From contig JAATGX010000155.1 in assembly GCA_015688915.1 (NCBI GenBank), forward strand, positions 1 through 23,795: a stretch of 23,795 nt of DNA. Direction: 5' to 3'. Shown piece by piece: positions 6,746 to 14,947 of this stretch. A program made the translations under genes and the position numbers. Position 1 is the first letter of the stretch; every line of letters starts with the position of its first letter. This DNA is from Desulfuromonadales bacterium (lineage in GTDB: Bacteria; Desulfobacterota; Desulfuromonadia; Geobacterales; Pseudopelobacteraceae). The notes below the pieces were generated by a model. That model saw nothing but the letters and a program-made list of their open reading frames with translations. It was not told where the DNA came from and did no database searches.

Positions 6746-9049
6746 TTACTTGATGCAGACCTTCCTGACCTCCTTCAGGTCCGTCAACCCCTGGAAACAT
6801 TTGAGAATGCCGTCCTGTTTGAGGGTGGTCATGCCGTCCGCCATGGCCTGCCTGCGAATGGCTTCGATCTCGGATTTGCGCTTGATCAGCACCTTCATGG
6901 GGTCTGTTCCCAGCAGCAGCTCATGCAGGCCGAGGCGCCCCTTGTACCCCGAATCCCCGCATACGGGGCAACCCACCGCCCTGTACAGTCGTATATCGGT
7001 CGGTTCGATGCCGGTCCGCCTGAACGCGTCGGTCCCGTATTCCTGTATGAGATCTTCAATCTCCTTGCCCGTGGGCCTGTATTCCACCTTGCAGGCGCAG
7101 AGGCGCCGTGCCAGGCGCTGGGCCAGGATGCAGAGGATGGCGTCGGAAAAGTTGAAGGGGTCCAGTTCCATGTCCAGCAGACGGGTAATCGTTTCCGGGG
7201 CCGAGTTGGTGTGCAGGGTGGAGAATACCAGGTGGCCGGTCAGGGACGATTCCACGCCGATCTCGGCGGTCTCCCGGTCGCGCATCTCGCCCACCATGAT
7301 CACGTCCGGGTCGGCGCGCAGGAAGGAACGCAGGGCCGCGGCAAAGGTGAAGCCGATCCGGGGATGCACCTGCACCTGGCGCAGGCCCCGCTGGGTGATC
7401 TCCACCGGGTCCTCGGCGGTCCAGATCTTGGTTTCCGGGGTGTTGATGACCGAGATGGCCGAGTGGAGCGTGGTGGTCTTGCCCGAACCGGTGGGGCCGA
7501 CCACCAGCACCAGGCCGTAGGGCTGGTTGATGCAGGCGAGCAGTTCCCGTGAGTTGCGTCTGGTGAGCCCCAGCTTGTCGAAGGGGAGCGCCGACTCGCC
7601 GGAAGCCAATACGCGCATGACCACATCCTCCAACTGCCCGGCCGTGGGCACCGTGGCGACCCGCAACTCCACGTCCAGCGGGCCGAACTTCTTGAAGTCG
7701 ATCTTGCCGTCCTGGGGCTTGCGGCGCTCGGAGATGTCCAGGCCGCACATGATCTTGATGCGCGAGGGGATGGCAGCCTTGTACTTGTAGGGAATGCGCT
7801 GATAGACCTTGCAGCGGCCGTCGACGCGCATCCTCACGATCACGTCCTCCTTGCCGGGATAGGGTTCTATGTGGATGTCCGAGACCTTGTTCTGCACGGC
7901 ATCCATGATGATCTTGTTCACCAGTTGGACAATGACGCTGTCCTGTTCCGAAACCTTCCGGGATTCGATCTCGACCTCGGGCTCGTCCGAGTCGTCCAGC
8001 TTGCTGATCAGGTCGTTGATGCTGCCGCTGGTGGCTCCGCCGGCGCCGTGGTGGTAGAACAGGTCGATGTAGCTCCGGATATCCTCCCGGAAGGCGCCGA
8101 TGCAACTGATGCGCTTGTATTCCGGGTAGATGAATTTGATCATGTCGTGCCGGGCCAGGTCCGTGGGGTCGTCCATGATGATGTGCAGGATGCCGTTCTC
8201 GATCTTGAAGGGGACCCACCACTCCTTTACCAGCCGCTCCGGCTTGACCCGCCTCAGAAGTTCGTCCTCAAGCGGCGGTGCGGCCGGCTCGTAACCAACG
8301 AACTCGGTGCCGAAGTAGAGGGAAAGGTTCCTGGCCAGGTCCTCCCGGGAAACCCCGAACTCCCGCATCAGCACGGTATCCATCCCGATCCTGGCGGTGT
8401 CGGCGTGGAGGGTGGCTTTTTCCAGCACCTTGTCGTCGATGATGTTCTTGTCCAGCAGGTAGTTGTAGCGGGATTGCTGCCGCACGACCTTCGAGGTGAC
8501 CGAAAGGCGGTAAATGTTGTGGATGGCGATGGAAAGCGAGGTGGCCAGTTCCATGGCGTAGGTGATGTCCGTATCCGAGAAGGGGGTGCCGGTTTCGTGG
8601 TTGATGATCTGGACGACGCCGATCAGGGTCTTCTGGAAATGCATGGGCACGCACAGAACCTGTCTGGTCCTGAAGCCGGTTTTCTTGTCCCAGCTCACGT
8701 CGAATTTCAGGTTGCTGCCGGTCATCTTCAGTTCGTGAGGGTCATAGGCGTCCTTGATGTTGATTGCCGTTCCGGTCAGGGCGCAATAGCCGGACAGGCT
8801 TGAATCGCTGATCGGGACGGCGATCTGTTTGACCTCGCTGCCGCTCATCACCTTGGAGACAAGCATGTTGCGCTTGCCGTCGGCCAGGTAGATGGTGATC
8901 CGTTCGGCGTCGAACAGGGCGGCGATGCTGTCTTTTATGGTGAGCAGAATGGTGCCGAGGTTGTCGGCCGAATGGATTTCGTTGATCTTGTCCGTCAGTC
9001 GCTTGCGGTATTCGAGCTGCTGCTTGAGGGCATCCATTTCCGGGGGCAT
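6746..9049 (-). CDS. GAF domain-containing GspE/PilB-type secretion or pilus assembly ATPase
   Basis: A 767-residue hexameric-type ATPase of the type II secretion/type IV pilus family. In order: a GAF sensor domain (about 15-190), a MshEN-like N-terminal domain (about 220-370; this fold can bind c-di-GMP in other members), then the ATPase core. The core has an AEDPVEI Asp box, Walker A GPTGSGKTTT (about 517-526), Walker B-like VGEMRDRETAEIG (about 585), a His box with LTGHLVFSTLHTN, and a zinc tetracysteine (CxC near 650, CPVC near 694). The ATG at 9049 with AGGA upstream is preferred to a TTG 23 codons earlier, which would add an unlikely leader. No pilC, pilM or pilin genes are beside it, so it is an orphan ATPase. 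The added GAF domain suggests ligand-gated pilus extension or secretion. Confidence 0.9.
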   Translation of the reverse strand: MPPEMDALKQQLEYRKRLTDKINEIHSADNLGTILLTIKDSIAALFDAERITIYLADGKRNMLVSKVMSGSEVKQIAVPISDSSLSGYCALTGTAINIKDAYDPHELKMTGSNLKFDVSWDKKTGFRTRQVLCVPMHFQKTLIGVVQIINHETGTPFSDTDITYAMELATSLSIAIHNIYRLSVTSKVVRQQSRYNYLLDKNIIDDKVLEKATLHADTARIGMDTVLMREFGVSREDLARNLSLYFGTEFVGYEPAAPPLEDELLRRVKPERLVKEWWVPFKIENGILHIIMDDPTDLARHDMIKFIYPEYKRISCIGAFREDIRSYIDLFYHHGAGGATSGSINDLISKLDDSDEPEVEIESRKVSEQDSVIVQLVNKIIMDAVQNKVSDIHIEPYPGKEDVIVRMRVDGRCKVYQRIPYKYKAAIPSRIKIMCGLDISERRKPQDGKIDFKKFGPLDVELRVATVPTAGQLEDVVMRVLASGESALPFDKLGLTRRNSRELLACINQPYGLVLVVGPTGSGKTTTLHSAISVINTPETKIWTAEDPVEITQRGLRQVQVHPRIGFTFAAALRSFLRADPDVIMVGEMRDRETAEIGVESSLTGHLVFSTLHTNSAPETITRLLDMELDPFNFSDAILCILAQRLARRLCACKVEYRPTGKEIEDLIQEYGTDAFRRTGIEPTDIRLYRAVGCPVCGDSGYKGRLGLHELLLGTDPMKVLIKRKSEIEAIRRQAMADGMTTLKQDGILKCFQGLTDLKEVRKVCIK

Positions 9050-9149
9050 GGCGTGTTCCTGTAAGCGTGATGTGAAATGTTTGCAGATTATCAGATTTGC
9101 GGCATTAGACAAGAGCAAAGGCGTTGCCCGCGCTTGTCGCGATATTGCG

Positions 9150-9177
9150 TTGACTCTGGTTAAAATACTGTTAAAAT
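9150..9177 (+). promoter_or_regulatory. Sigma70-type promoter for the metallo-hydrolase gene
   Basis: TTGACT (9150-9155), a 16-base spacer and TAAAAT (9172-9177). Transcription would start near 9184, giving a leader of about 65 bases before the ATG at 9248. The GTTAAAAT element occurs twice in a row here, so the exact -10 could shift. Confidence 0.6.
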
Positions 9178-9247
9178 CGACCCCCTATTGACGCGCGAAC
9201 ATCAGGAAGTCCGCCGTATTGGCGGGCGACGACAGGGGGAGGGGAAC

Positions 9248-10006
9248 ATGAAGCTACGGGTTTTGGGAAGTGCTGGCGCTGAATTTCCCGGCTTCCGGCC
9301 GCCGGCCTTTCTGATCGACGATCATCTCCTGCTGGATGCCGGGACCATCGGCGCGGTACTGAGCGAAGAAGAGCAATGGGGGGTGAAAGACATCCTTATC
9401 ACCCATGCCCATCTTGACCATATCCGCGCCATTCCCGCCCTGGCCGACAACATCGTCATCAAGAATCCCGAGCACACGGTTGCGGTCCATGGCACCGGCG
9501 ACGTGATCACGGCCATGAAGGACCATCTGTTCAACGGCGTCATCTGGCCGGATTTCACCCGGATTCCCACCCCCGGGCATCCGGTGTTGACGTTCCGGGA
9601 GATCGAGATCGGGCGGACATTCACGGTTGCCGATCATACCGTCAGGGCGGTGGAGGTCAACCACACGGTGCCGGCCGTCGGGTACGTCATTTCAAGGGAA
9701 GGCGCCACGCTCGCCTACACGGGCGACACCGGCCCCACCGAGGCGATCTGGCGTCACGTTTCAGGCATCGACGCCCTGATTGTCGAGGTCTCATTCCCCG
9801 ACGCCATGGAATCCCTGGCGCTTTTGACCGGGCACCTGACCAGTTCCCTGCTCCGTTCCGAGCTTGAAAAGATAGGGACCTTGCCCCGCCGCATCCTCGT
9901 CACCCATCCCAAGCCGCAGTTCTATGACACGATCAGGTCGGAAATCGACAGTCTCGGCATACCGGGGACGGAATTGCTCCATGACGGAGCGACCTTTGAA
10001 TTCTGA
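9248..10006 (+). CDS. Metallo-beta-lactamase-fold hydrolase (class II cyclic-nucleotide phosphodiesterase-like)
   Basis: A 252-residue MBL-fold enzyme. It has the dinuclear metal motif THAHLDH (His53, His55, Asp57, His58), a later His in VEVNHTVPAVGYVI, the bridging Asp in YTGDTG and a last His in VTHPKPQF. The HxHLDH loop and the His-Thr-Val-Pro-Ala strand recall class II 3',5'-cyclic-nucleotide phosphodiesterases and the RNase Z group, more than lactamases or glyoxalases. No signal peptide is seen, so it is cytoplasmic. The ATG at 9248 lies just after a GGGGGAGGGG ribosome binding site; an earlier in-frame start would have none. It has its own promoter and stands alone before fbp. A cyclic-nucleotide substrate is an attractive guess given the signalling genes nearby, but is not shown by the sequence. 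Confidence 0.8.
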   Translation: MKLRVLGSAGAEFPGFRPPAFLIDDHLLLDAGTIGAVLSEEEQWGVKDILITHAHLDHIRAIPALADNIVIKNPEHTVAVHGTGDVITAMKDHLFNGVIWPDFTRIPTPGHPVLTFREIEIGRTFTVADHTVRAVEVNHTVPAVGYVISREGATLAYTGDTGPTEAIWRHVSGIDALIVEVSFPDAMESLALLTGHLTSSLLRSELEKIGTLPRRILVTHPKPQFYDTIRSEIDSLGIPGTELLHDGATFEF

Positions 10007-10030
10007 CAGTCATGCCGGCCGTATTTAGTA

Positions 10031-10059
10031 TTGCTAAAACAGCCAGTTTACAGTATTGT
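10031..10059 (+). promoter_or_regulatory. Candidate promoter for fbp
   Basis: TTGCTA (10031-10036), a 17-base spacer and TATTGT (10054-10059) in the 208-base gap before fbp. The match is moderate. Confidence 0.3.
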
Positions 10060-10214
10060 GGCAGCCGTGAAACACCCCGTCATACCGAGTTCCATTCAAA
10101 CGCCGGGTTCGTTGGCTTCGTCGTCGATTCCTCACAGCGTCGCCCTTTCTCGTCTCCCGCCTGTCACGGAAGAATGCGCCTCGGTATTCAATTCAACTCA
10201 TCGTGGAGGAAGGA

Positions 10215-11159
10215 ATGTACAGCGAACCGGGCAAGACCAAATTTCAGATCGATTTTCGCCAGCATCTGCGCGACCAGAATATCAGCGGCAACCTGGTCCA
10301 TCTGCTCTGTGAGATAGCGGAGGCGAGTAAATACGTCATCAACGCGGTCCGTACCGGCGACCTGGGCGTGGCCGGCACTTCCAACCTCTATGGCGAGGAG
10401 CAACTGGCCCTGGACGTGCTTTCCGACCGCATCATGCGCAAACGGCTGCAACATTCCGGCGTGGTCTGCAACATCGCGTCCGAGGAGATGGAGGAGATCT
10501 TCCAGGTTTCCAGCAATCCCCAGGGGATGTTCTCGGTGGCCTACGACCCGCTGGACGGTTCGTCACTGGTGGATGTCAACCTGGCGGTCGGCACCATCGT
10601 GGGGATCTATCAGGGATGCGATCTGTTGCAGCCGGGCCGCAAGATGGTCGGCGCCATGTATATCCTCTACGGACCGCGGGTTTCCATGGTCTATTCGGTG
10701 GGCAAGGGGGTCTACGAGTTCACCATGAACCAGTTGATGGAGTACACCCTGACGCGGGAGAATATCCGGATGAAGCCGTCCGGCGACATCTATTCCCCCG
10801 GCGGCCTTCGCAAGAAGTACAGCGAGGGTAATGAACGCTTTATCCGCTACCTGGAGGACAAGGGCTCGAAGCTGCGCTATTCCGGAGGGTTTGTGCCGGA
10901 CATCAACCAGGTGCTGATGAAGGGCAAGGGCGTTTTCATGTACCCGGCCCTGAACGACGCCCCCAACGGCAAGCTGCGGTTGCTGTTCGAACTGAACCCC
11001 ATGGCGTTTCTGCTGGAACAGGCCGGCGGTTCCGCCACCAACGGCGAAATCCCGATCCTGGATATCGTCCCCGAAGGTCTGGACCAGCGTTGTCCCATCT
11101 ATATCGGCTGCCGGGATGACGTGGCCAAGGCCGCAGAATTTCTGAACGGGGATTGTTAG
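10215..11159 (+). CDS. fbp: Fructose-1,6-bisphosphatase class 1
   Basis: Hydrolyses fructose-1,6-bisphosphate to fructose-6-phosphate, the committed step of gluconeogenesis, in the cytoplasm. The 314-residue length fits the class 1 family. The metal and phosphate site is clear: the SEE acidic cluster (89-91) and the signature DPLDGSS (111-117). Also present are GAMYILYGPR (phosphosugar-site region), YSGGFVPDINQVLMKGKG and a C-terminal LEQAGGSATNG segment that carries the last substrate and metal contacts. The ATG at 10215 is chosen because GGAGG at 10205-10209 sits five bases upstream. An upstream in-frame GTG overlaps that site. For an organism growing on acetate, as Geobacter does, this enzyme would be essential for making hexoses. 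The small acidic protein 27 bases downstream is probably co-transcribed. Confidence 0.95.
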   Translation: MYSEPGKTKFQIDFRQHLRDQNISGNLVHLLCEIAEASKYVINAVRTGDLGVAGTSNLYGEEQLALDVLSDRIMRKRLQHSGVVCNIASEEMEEIFQVSSNPQGMFSVAYDPLDGSSLVDVNLAVGTIVGIYQGCDLLQPGRKMVGAMYILYGPRVSMVYSVGKGVYEFTMNQLMEYTLTRENIRMKPSGDIYSPGGLRKKYSEGNERFIRYLEDKGSKLRYSGGFVPDINQVLMKGKGVFMYPALNDAPNGKLRLLFELNPMAFLLEQAGGSATNGEIPILDIVPEGLDQRCPIYIGCRDDVAKAAEFLNGDC

Positions 11160-11186
11160 ACTGCGGGAAGGTCAGGAGGACAGGTT

Positions 11187-11465
11187 ATGGAAGAGACCGG
11201 CGACGACGCTCCCGAAGCGGTACAGCGCCTGTGCAGCGAGATTCAGCTCTTTGATCTGTGTGATCGGGATACGTGCGGTTCCCGGGAGGGGCGTTTCTGC
11301 ACGGATCAGGGACTGATTGCCCGTTTCGAGCGGATTTCCGATGATGACCGGCAGCCTGCAGAGCGTTACCGGACCGAACCGTCGGATGATGAAGAATCGG
11401 ATTTTGATGATGAGTTCGAGCCGGATGAGGGCGATGGCGACGGGGATGGCTGGGAGGACGAGTAG
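11187..11465 (+). CDS. Small acidic protein with an N-terminal Cys cluster, function unknown
   Basis: A 92-residue protein in two parts. Residues 1-52 contain four Cys (16, 25, 30, 38) in the order RLCSEIQLFDLCDRDTC and GRFCTDQGLIARFERI, a pattern that looks like a small metal-binding knuckle. Residues 60-92 are almost entirely Asp/Glu/Gly and probably disordered. AGGAGG lies directly before the ATG. It follows fbp by 27 bases with no terminator between, so it is probably in the fbp transcript, and it ends at the hairpin at 11497-11531. From memory, similar proteins occur in Geobacter genomes, but no function is known to me. The acidic tail could mimic nucleic acid or bind metal. Confidence 0.7.
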   Translation: MEETGDDAPEAVQRLCSEIQLFDLCDRDTCGSREGRFCTDQGLIARFERISDDDRQPAERYRTEPSDDEESDFDDEFEPDEGDGDGDGWEDE

Positions 11466-11496
11466 TTGGTGCCGGTCTCACGGCGGCGGTAAATGA

Positions 11497-11531
11497 GGGG
11501 GGAGCGGCGAAGGGTGCCGCCCCCCTTCTTG
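11497..11531. terminator. Terminator between convergent genes
   Basis: GGGGGG (11497-11502) pairs with CCCCCC (11520-11525) and CGGC with GCCG inside it, with a two-base bulge; TTCTT follows on the plus strand. It ends the fbp-side transcript and may also help stop the HD-GYP operon arriving from the right. Confidence 0.6.
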
Positions 11532-11535
11532 TCGT

Positions 11536-12582
11536 TCAGATGAACCGTTTGCCGGCGCACTCTTCCCACTGGCGGCGGGGGATGGAGAGGAACAGGTCGG
11601 CGATCTCGGGATCGAACTGGGAGCCGCGGTGTGTCCTGATCTCGCTGGTGACCGCCTCGAAGGGGAGGGCGCGGCGGTACGGACGGTCGGAAGTCATGGC
11701 GTCCAGCGTATCCACCAGCCCGAAGATGCGGGAACCGATCGGTATCTGGAGCCCCTTGAGCCGTTTGGGGTAACCGGTGCCGTCATACCGTTCGTGGTGG
11801 GTCAGGATGATCTCGGCCGGCCCCTTGAGGAACTGGATCTCCGACATGATGGCATAACCGATCTGGGGATGCCGGCGCATCTCGGCCCATTCCGCATCGT
11901 CCAGTTTGCCCGGCTTGAGCAGGATGTTGTCGGAGATGCCGATCTTGCCGATGTCGTGGAGCAGTGCCCCCTTGGCCAGTTGCTCCAGTTCATTGCCCGT
12001 TATCCCCAGCTTGCCGGCCATGAAGGTGGAATAGGCCATGACCCGTTCCGAATGGGACCCGACCTCCTTCTCCCGGGCGTCCAGCGCCTTGACGAGCGCC
12101 GTGAGGGTGCTGTCGTAGGCGTTGTGCAGTTCATGCATGGTGCGGCGCAACTGTTCGGTCTGCTCCATGACCTTGAATTCCAGGCTGGTCTGGTAATTCT
12201 TCTTCTCGATGGCCAGGCACCGTTTCTCGATCAGGTTCTTGACCGTCAGGATGACCCTGCTGATACCGAACGGCTTGGTGATGTAGTCGTCCGCCCCGAG
12301 GTGGATGCATTCCAGGGCGGTGTTGGTGTCGGAAAGCCCGGTGATCATCAGGACGGCGATGTCCGGGTCCACCGTCTTCAAATCCCTGAGAAGGTCCACC
12401 CCGCTCCTGCCGGGCATCATGATGTCCGATATCACCAGATCGATTGAATGCTCGCCCAGGATGCCGAAGGCGGCATCGACATTCGCCGCCTGGAAGCAGC
12501 AATAGCCCTCCTGGAGCAATGCCGAGGAGAGCAGGTCCCGGATCATCTCTTCATCGTCGACTATCAGGATGTGTTCATTCAT
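11536..12582 (-). CDS. Response regulator with HD-GYP cyclic-dinucleotide phosphodiesterase output
   Basis: A 348-residue protein. Residues 1-120 are a receiver with the acidic pair D9/D10, phospho-acceptor D53 (ISDIMMPG) and K103 (ITKPFG). A coiled linker (about 125-160) leads to an HD-GYP domain, with HD at 209-210 (LLHDIGKIG), HHERYDGTGYP (262-272) and DAMTSDRPYR (294-303). All signature residues of an active HD-GYP phosphodiesterase are present. Such enzymes hydrolyse c-di-GMP, and some prefer 3',3'-cGAMP. The start codon overlaps the stop of the hybrid kinase gene by four bases (ATGA), so the two proteins are made together and the kinase is the likely phosphodonor. With a GGDEF-type cGAMP synthase encoded 5 kb away, it is a reasonable candidate for degrading that signal. 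Confidence 0.92.
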   Translation of the reverse strand: MNEHILIVDDEEMIRDLLSSALLQEGYCCFQAANVDAAFGILGEHSIDLVISDIMMPGRSGVDLLRDLKTVDPDIAVLMITGLSDTNTALECIHLGADDYITKPFGISRVILTVKNLIEKRCLAIEKKNYQTSLEFKVMEQTEQLRRTMHELHNAYDSTLTALVKALDAREKEVGSHSERVMAYSTFMAGKLGITGNELEQLAKGALLHDIGKIGISDNILLKPGKLDDAEWAEMRRHPQIGYAIMSEIQFLKGPAEIILTHHERYDGTGYPKRLKGLQIPIGSRIFGLVDTLDAMTSDRPYRRALPFEAVTSEIRTHRGSQFDPEIADLFLSIPRRQWEECAGKRFI

Positions 12583-14744
12583 GGTGGTGTCTCCGGGGAA
12601 ACCGTCCCAAGGGGGCGGCGGATGTTGTCGCTGATCAGACGTACCAGGCTGGCGGGATTGAAGGGCTTCATGACAAAGGTCAGGCGCTCCCCGGAAAAGT
12701 CGGTTACCTTGAGTTTTTCATCCGTATAGCCCGACATGAACACCACCTTCAGGTCGGGGCGTTGTTCGAGCATCAACCGCACCATTTCCGGCCCCGACAT
12801 GCCGGGCATCATGACATCCGTCAGCAGCAGGTCGATCTTCTGGGAAAAACGCCCGAACAGTTTGAGCGCATCCTGGGGACCGGATGCGGTCAGCACCTCA
12901 TAACCCTGCGCCCTGAGGGTGACGGCGGACAGTTCGAGCACGGCCTGCTCGTCCTCGACGATCATGATCAATCCCGAGTCGCCGTTCTTTTCCGTCGTCT
13001 GGAGCAGGATATCTCCGCCAATGGTCGGCTCCACCGTATCCGCGACCCTGGGGAGGAATACGCGAAACTCCGTGCCCATGCCCACCTCGCTTTGCACCTG
13101 GATATAGCCGTTGCTCTGCTTGACAATGCCGTAGACCGTGGCCAGCCCCAGGCCGGTGCCGTATCCCTGCCCCTTGGTGGTGAAGAAGGGTTCGAATATC
13201 CTGCCGATCACCTCTTCCGACATTCCCATGCCCGTATCACGGACGATAATCATGACAAAGTCGCCCGGTTCGGAGCCGCCGTTCTGGCGGACGAACGTGG
13301 CATCCAGGTGCCGGTTCGCGGTTTCGACGGTGATGACGCCGCCGCTTTCCAAGGCGTCCCGGGAATTGATGACCAGGTTCATGATGATCTGTTCGATCTG
13401 GCTGGGGTCCGCCTTGACCAGTCCGACATCGACGGCCAGGTGGGTGGAGAGGGTGATGTTCTCGCCGATCAACCGGCAGAGGATCTTGTGCAGGCTTGCA
13501 ACCAGGGTGTTGATGTTCAGGAGGCGCGGTTCGAGCATCTGCCTCCGTCCGAAGGCCAAAAGCTGCCTGATCAGGGTCGAGGCCCGCTCTCCGGCGTTGA
13601 GTATCTGTTCGACGTCCTTGCACATCGGGTCATTGGCCTTGATCTTCTGGAGCAGCAGGGTGCTGTAACCGTTGATGACCGTGAGCAGATTGTTGAAATC
13701 ATGGGCGATGCCGCCCGCCAACTGGCCGATCGCCTCCATCTTCTGGGCCTGGCGGAGTTGCTCGCGGGCCTGCTTGCGGTCCAGTTCCGCCTTGGCGCTG
13801 CCGATCGCCAGGGCGCAGGTCTGGGCATAGTTGTCCATTTCAAGGATATCTTCCTTCAGATACCCGCCATCGCGATTGGCCACGGAGAGTACGCCGATGA
13901 TGGTTGTGCCGATCTTGAGCGGGATGCCGGCAAAGGTGGCCAGCGCCGGCGCGCAGACGGAACATGCGCATCCTTGCCAACGGTTCTCCTCGGGCCTGTT
14001 CACGATCACGGTCGTGCCTTCGAGCACGGGCGCAAAGTAGATCGATGCATGGCGCTGCAATTCGTAATGTCCATGGCGGCGGATTTCGTACCGGATGTCG
14101 CGAAAGGCGGGCTCTTCCGAGACCGAATCGAATGATGCCAGGGAAAGGGCCAGGATGTCGCCGTTACCGCTGGGGAGCAGTTCATAGAGCATCCCGAATG
14201 GGGAGTTGGTAATGGTCATGCAGGCATCGAGGAGGATGGACGCCATCTGGTTGAGGCTGCCGGTTTCGATGAAACGGAGGTTGGCCGCCGTGATCGCCTC
14301 GCTCAGCTTGAGGCTGCGGTGCTGGCTTTCCTCTGCCCGTCTCTGTTCGGTAACATCCTCGGCGACCTTGACGAAGTGGGTGATGGAGCCGTCGTTATCC
14401 CTGATGGGGGCGATGGAGGAGCGTTCCCAGTAAAGGGAACCGTCCCTGCGGCGATTGAGGAATTCCCCCTGCCATTCGTTGCCGGAGAGCAGGGTCTCCC
14501 ACAGCGACCGGTAAAATCCGGCCGACATCCTGCCGGATTTGAGGATGCTGGGCTTGCGGCCTATGATCTCGGCGCGGGGAAACCCGGTCACCTCGCAAAA
14601 GCGGGGATTTGCATATTCGATCGTGCCGTTGGTGTCGGTGATGACAAGCTGACTGGGGCTTTGTTCGGCAGCCTGATAAAACTTTTTCAGCTCCGATTCG
14701 GCGTGCAGGCTGTCGTCCCTGTCAGTGGCGCTGTCTGCGGTCAT
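12579..14744 (-). CDS. PAS-GAF hybrid histidine kinase with C-terminal receiver
   Basis: A soluble hybrid sensor kinase of about 721 residues. In order: a PAS domain (about 20-135, ITDTNGTIEYANPRF), a GAF domain (about 155-330), a dimerisation/phospho-acceptor helix with GGIAHDFNNLL (His near 348) and a HATPase_c domain with N box NLVINSRDA, DTGMGM and GTGLGLA. A receiver follows (about 590-710), whose acceptor is the Asp of LLTDVMMPGMSG near 643. There are no membrane helices, so it senses a cytoplasmic cue; the GAF region has a Cys-rich GCACSVCAP stretch that could bind metal or sense redox. The ATG at 14744 is preferred because GGAAGGAAGAGG precedes it; an ATG at 14780 and a TTG at 14786 are alternatives without such a site. 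It is first in the operon with the HD-GYP regulator and divergent from comEC. Confidence 0.9.
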   Translation of the reverse strand: MTADSATDRDDSLHAESELKKFYQAAEQSPSQLVITDTNGTIEYANPRFCEVTGFPRAEIIGRKPSILKSGRMSAGFYRSLWETLLSGNEWQGEFLNRRRDGSLYWERSSIAPIRDNDGSITHFVKVAEDVTEQRRAEESQHRSLKLSEAITAANLRFIETGSLNQMASILLDACMTITNSPFGMLYELLPSGNGDILALSLASFDSVSEEPAFRDIRYEIRRHGHYELQRHASIYFAPVLEGTTVIVNRPEENRWQGCACSVCAPALATFAGIPLKIGTTIIGVLSVANRDGGYLKEDILEMDNYAQTCALAIGSAKAELDRKQAREQLRQAQKMEAIGQLAGGIAHDFNNLLTVINGYSTLLLQKIKANDPMCKDVEQILNAGERASTLIRQLLAFGRRQMLEPRLLNINTLVASLHKILCRLIGENITLSTHLAVDVGLVKADPSQIEQIIMNLVINSRDALESGGVITVETANRHLDATFVRQNGGSEPGDFVMIIVRDTGMGMSEEVIGRIFEPFFTTKGQGYGTGLGLATVYGIVKQSNGYIQVQSEVGMGTEFRVFLPRVADTVEPTIGGDILLQTTEKNGDSGLIMIVEDEQAVLELSAVTLRAQGYEVLTASGPQDALKLFGRFSQKIDLLLTDVMMPGMSGPEMVRLMLEQRPDLKVVFMSGYTDEKLKVTDFSGERLTFVMKPFNPASLVRLISDNIRRPLGTVSPETPP

Positions 14745-14947
14745 GTTGCCTGTGCCTCTTCCTTCCTGCATCGAGTACATGCCCAAGCTTCAGGAGCGTA
14801 GGAATTTATCATTCAATTGATCGGTTTTCAAGTAACATTGAAGCATGATATATATCCCCCCATGCAATGTAGCGTAAGCGCTTTTGTGCAGGATTGCCGG
14901 AGAAACCATGTCCAACCATGACACGTACCCTGTTTACGGGTAGCCCA

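Noticed and set aside
12444..14135. A 563-codon plus-strand ORF opposite the hybrid kinase
   Set aside because: Antisense shadow of a kinase with all conserved motifs; no homology recognised.
14745..14947. Promoter boxes in the gap between the hybrid kinase and comEC
   Set aside because: AT-rich stretches exist, but no -35/-10 pair with good spacing stood out on either strand.
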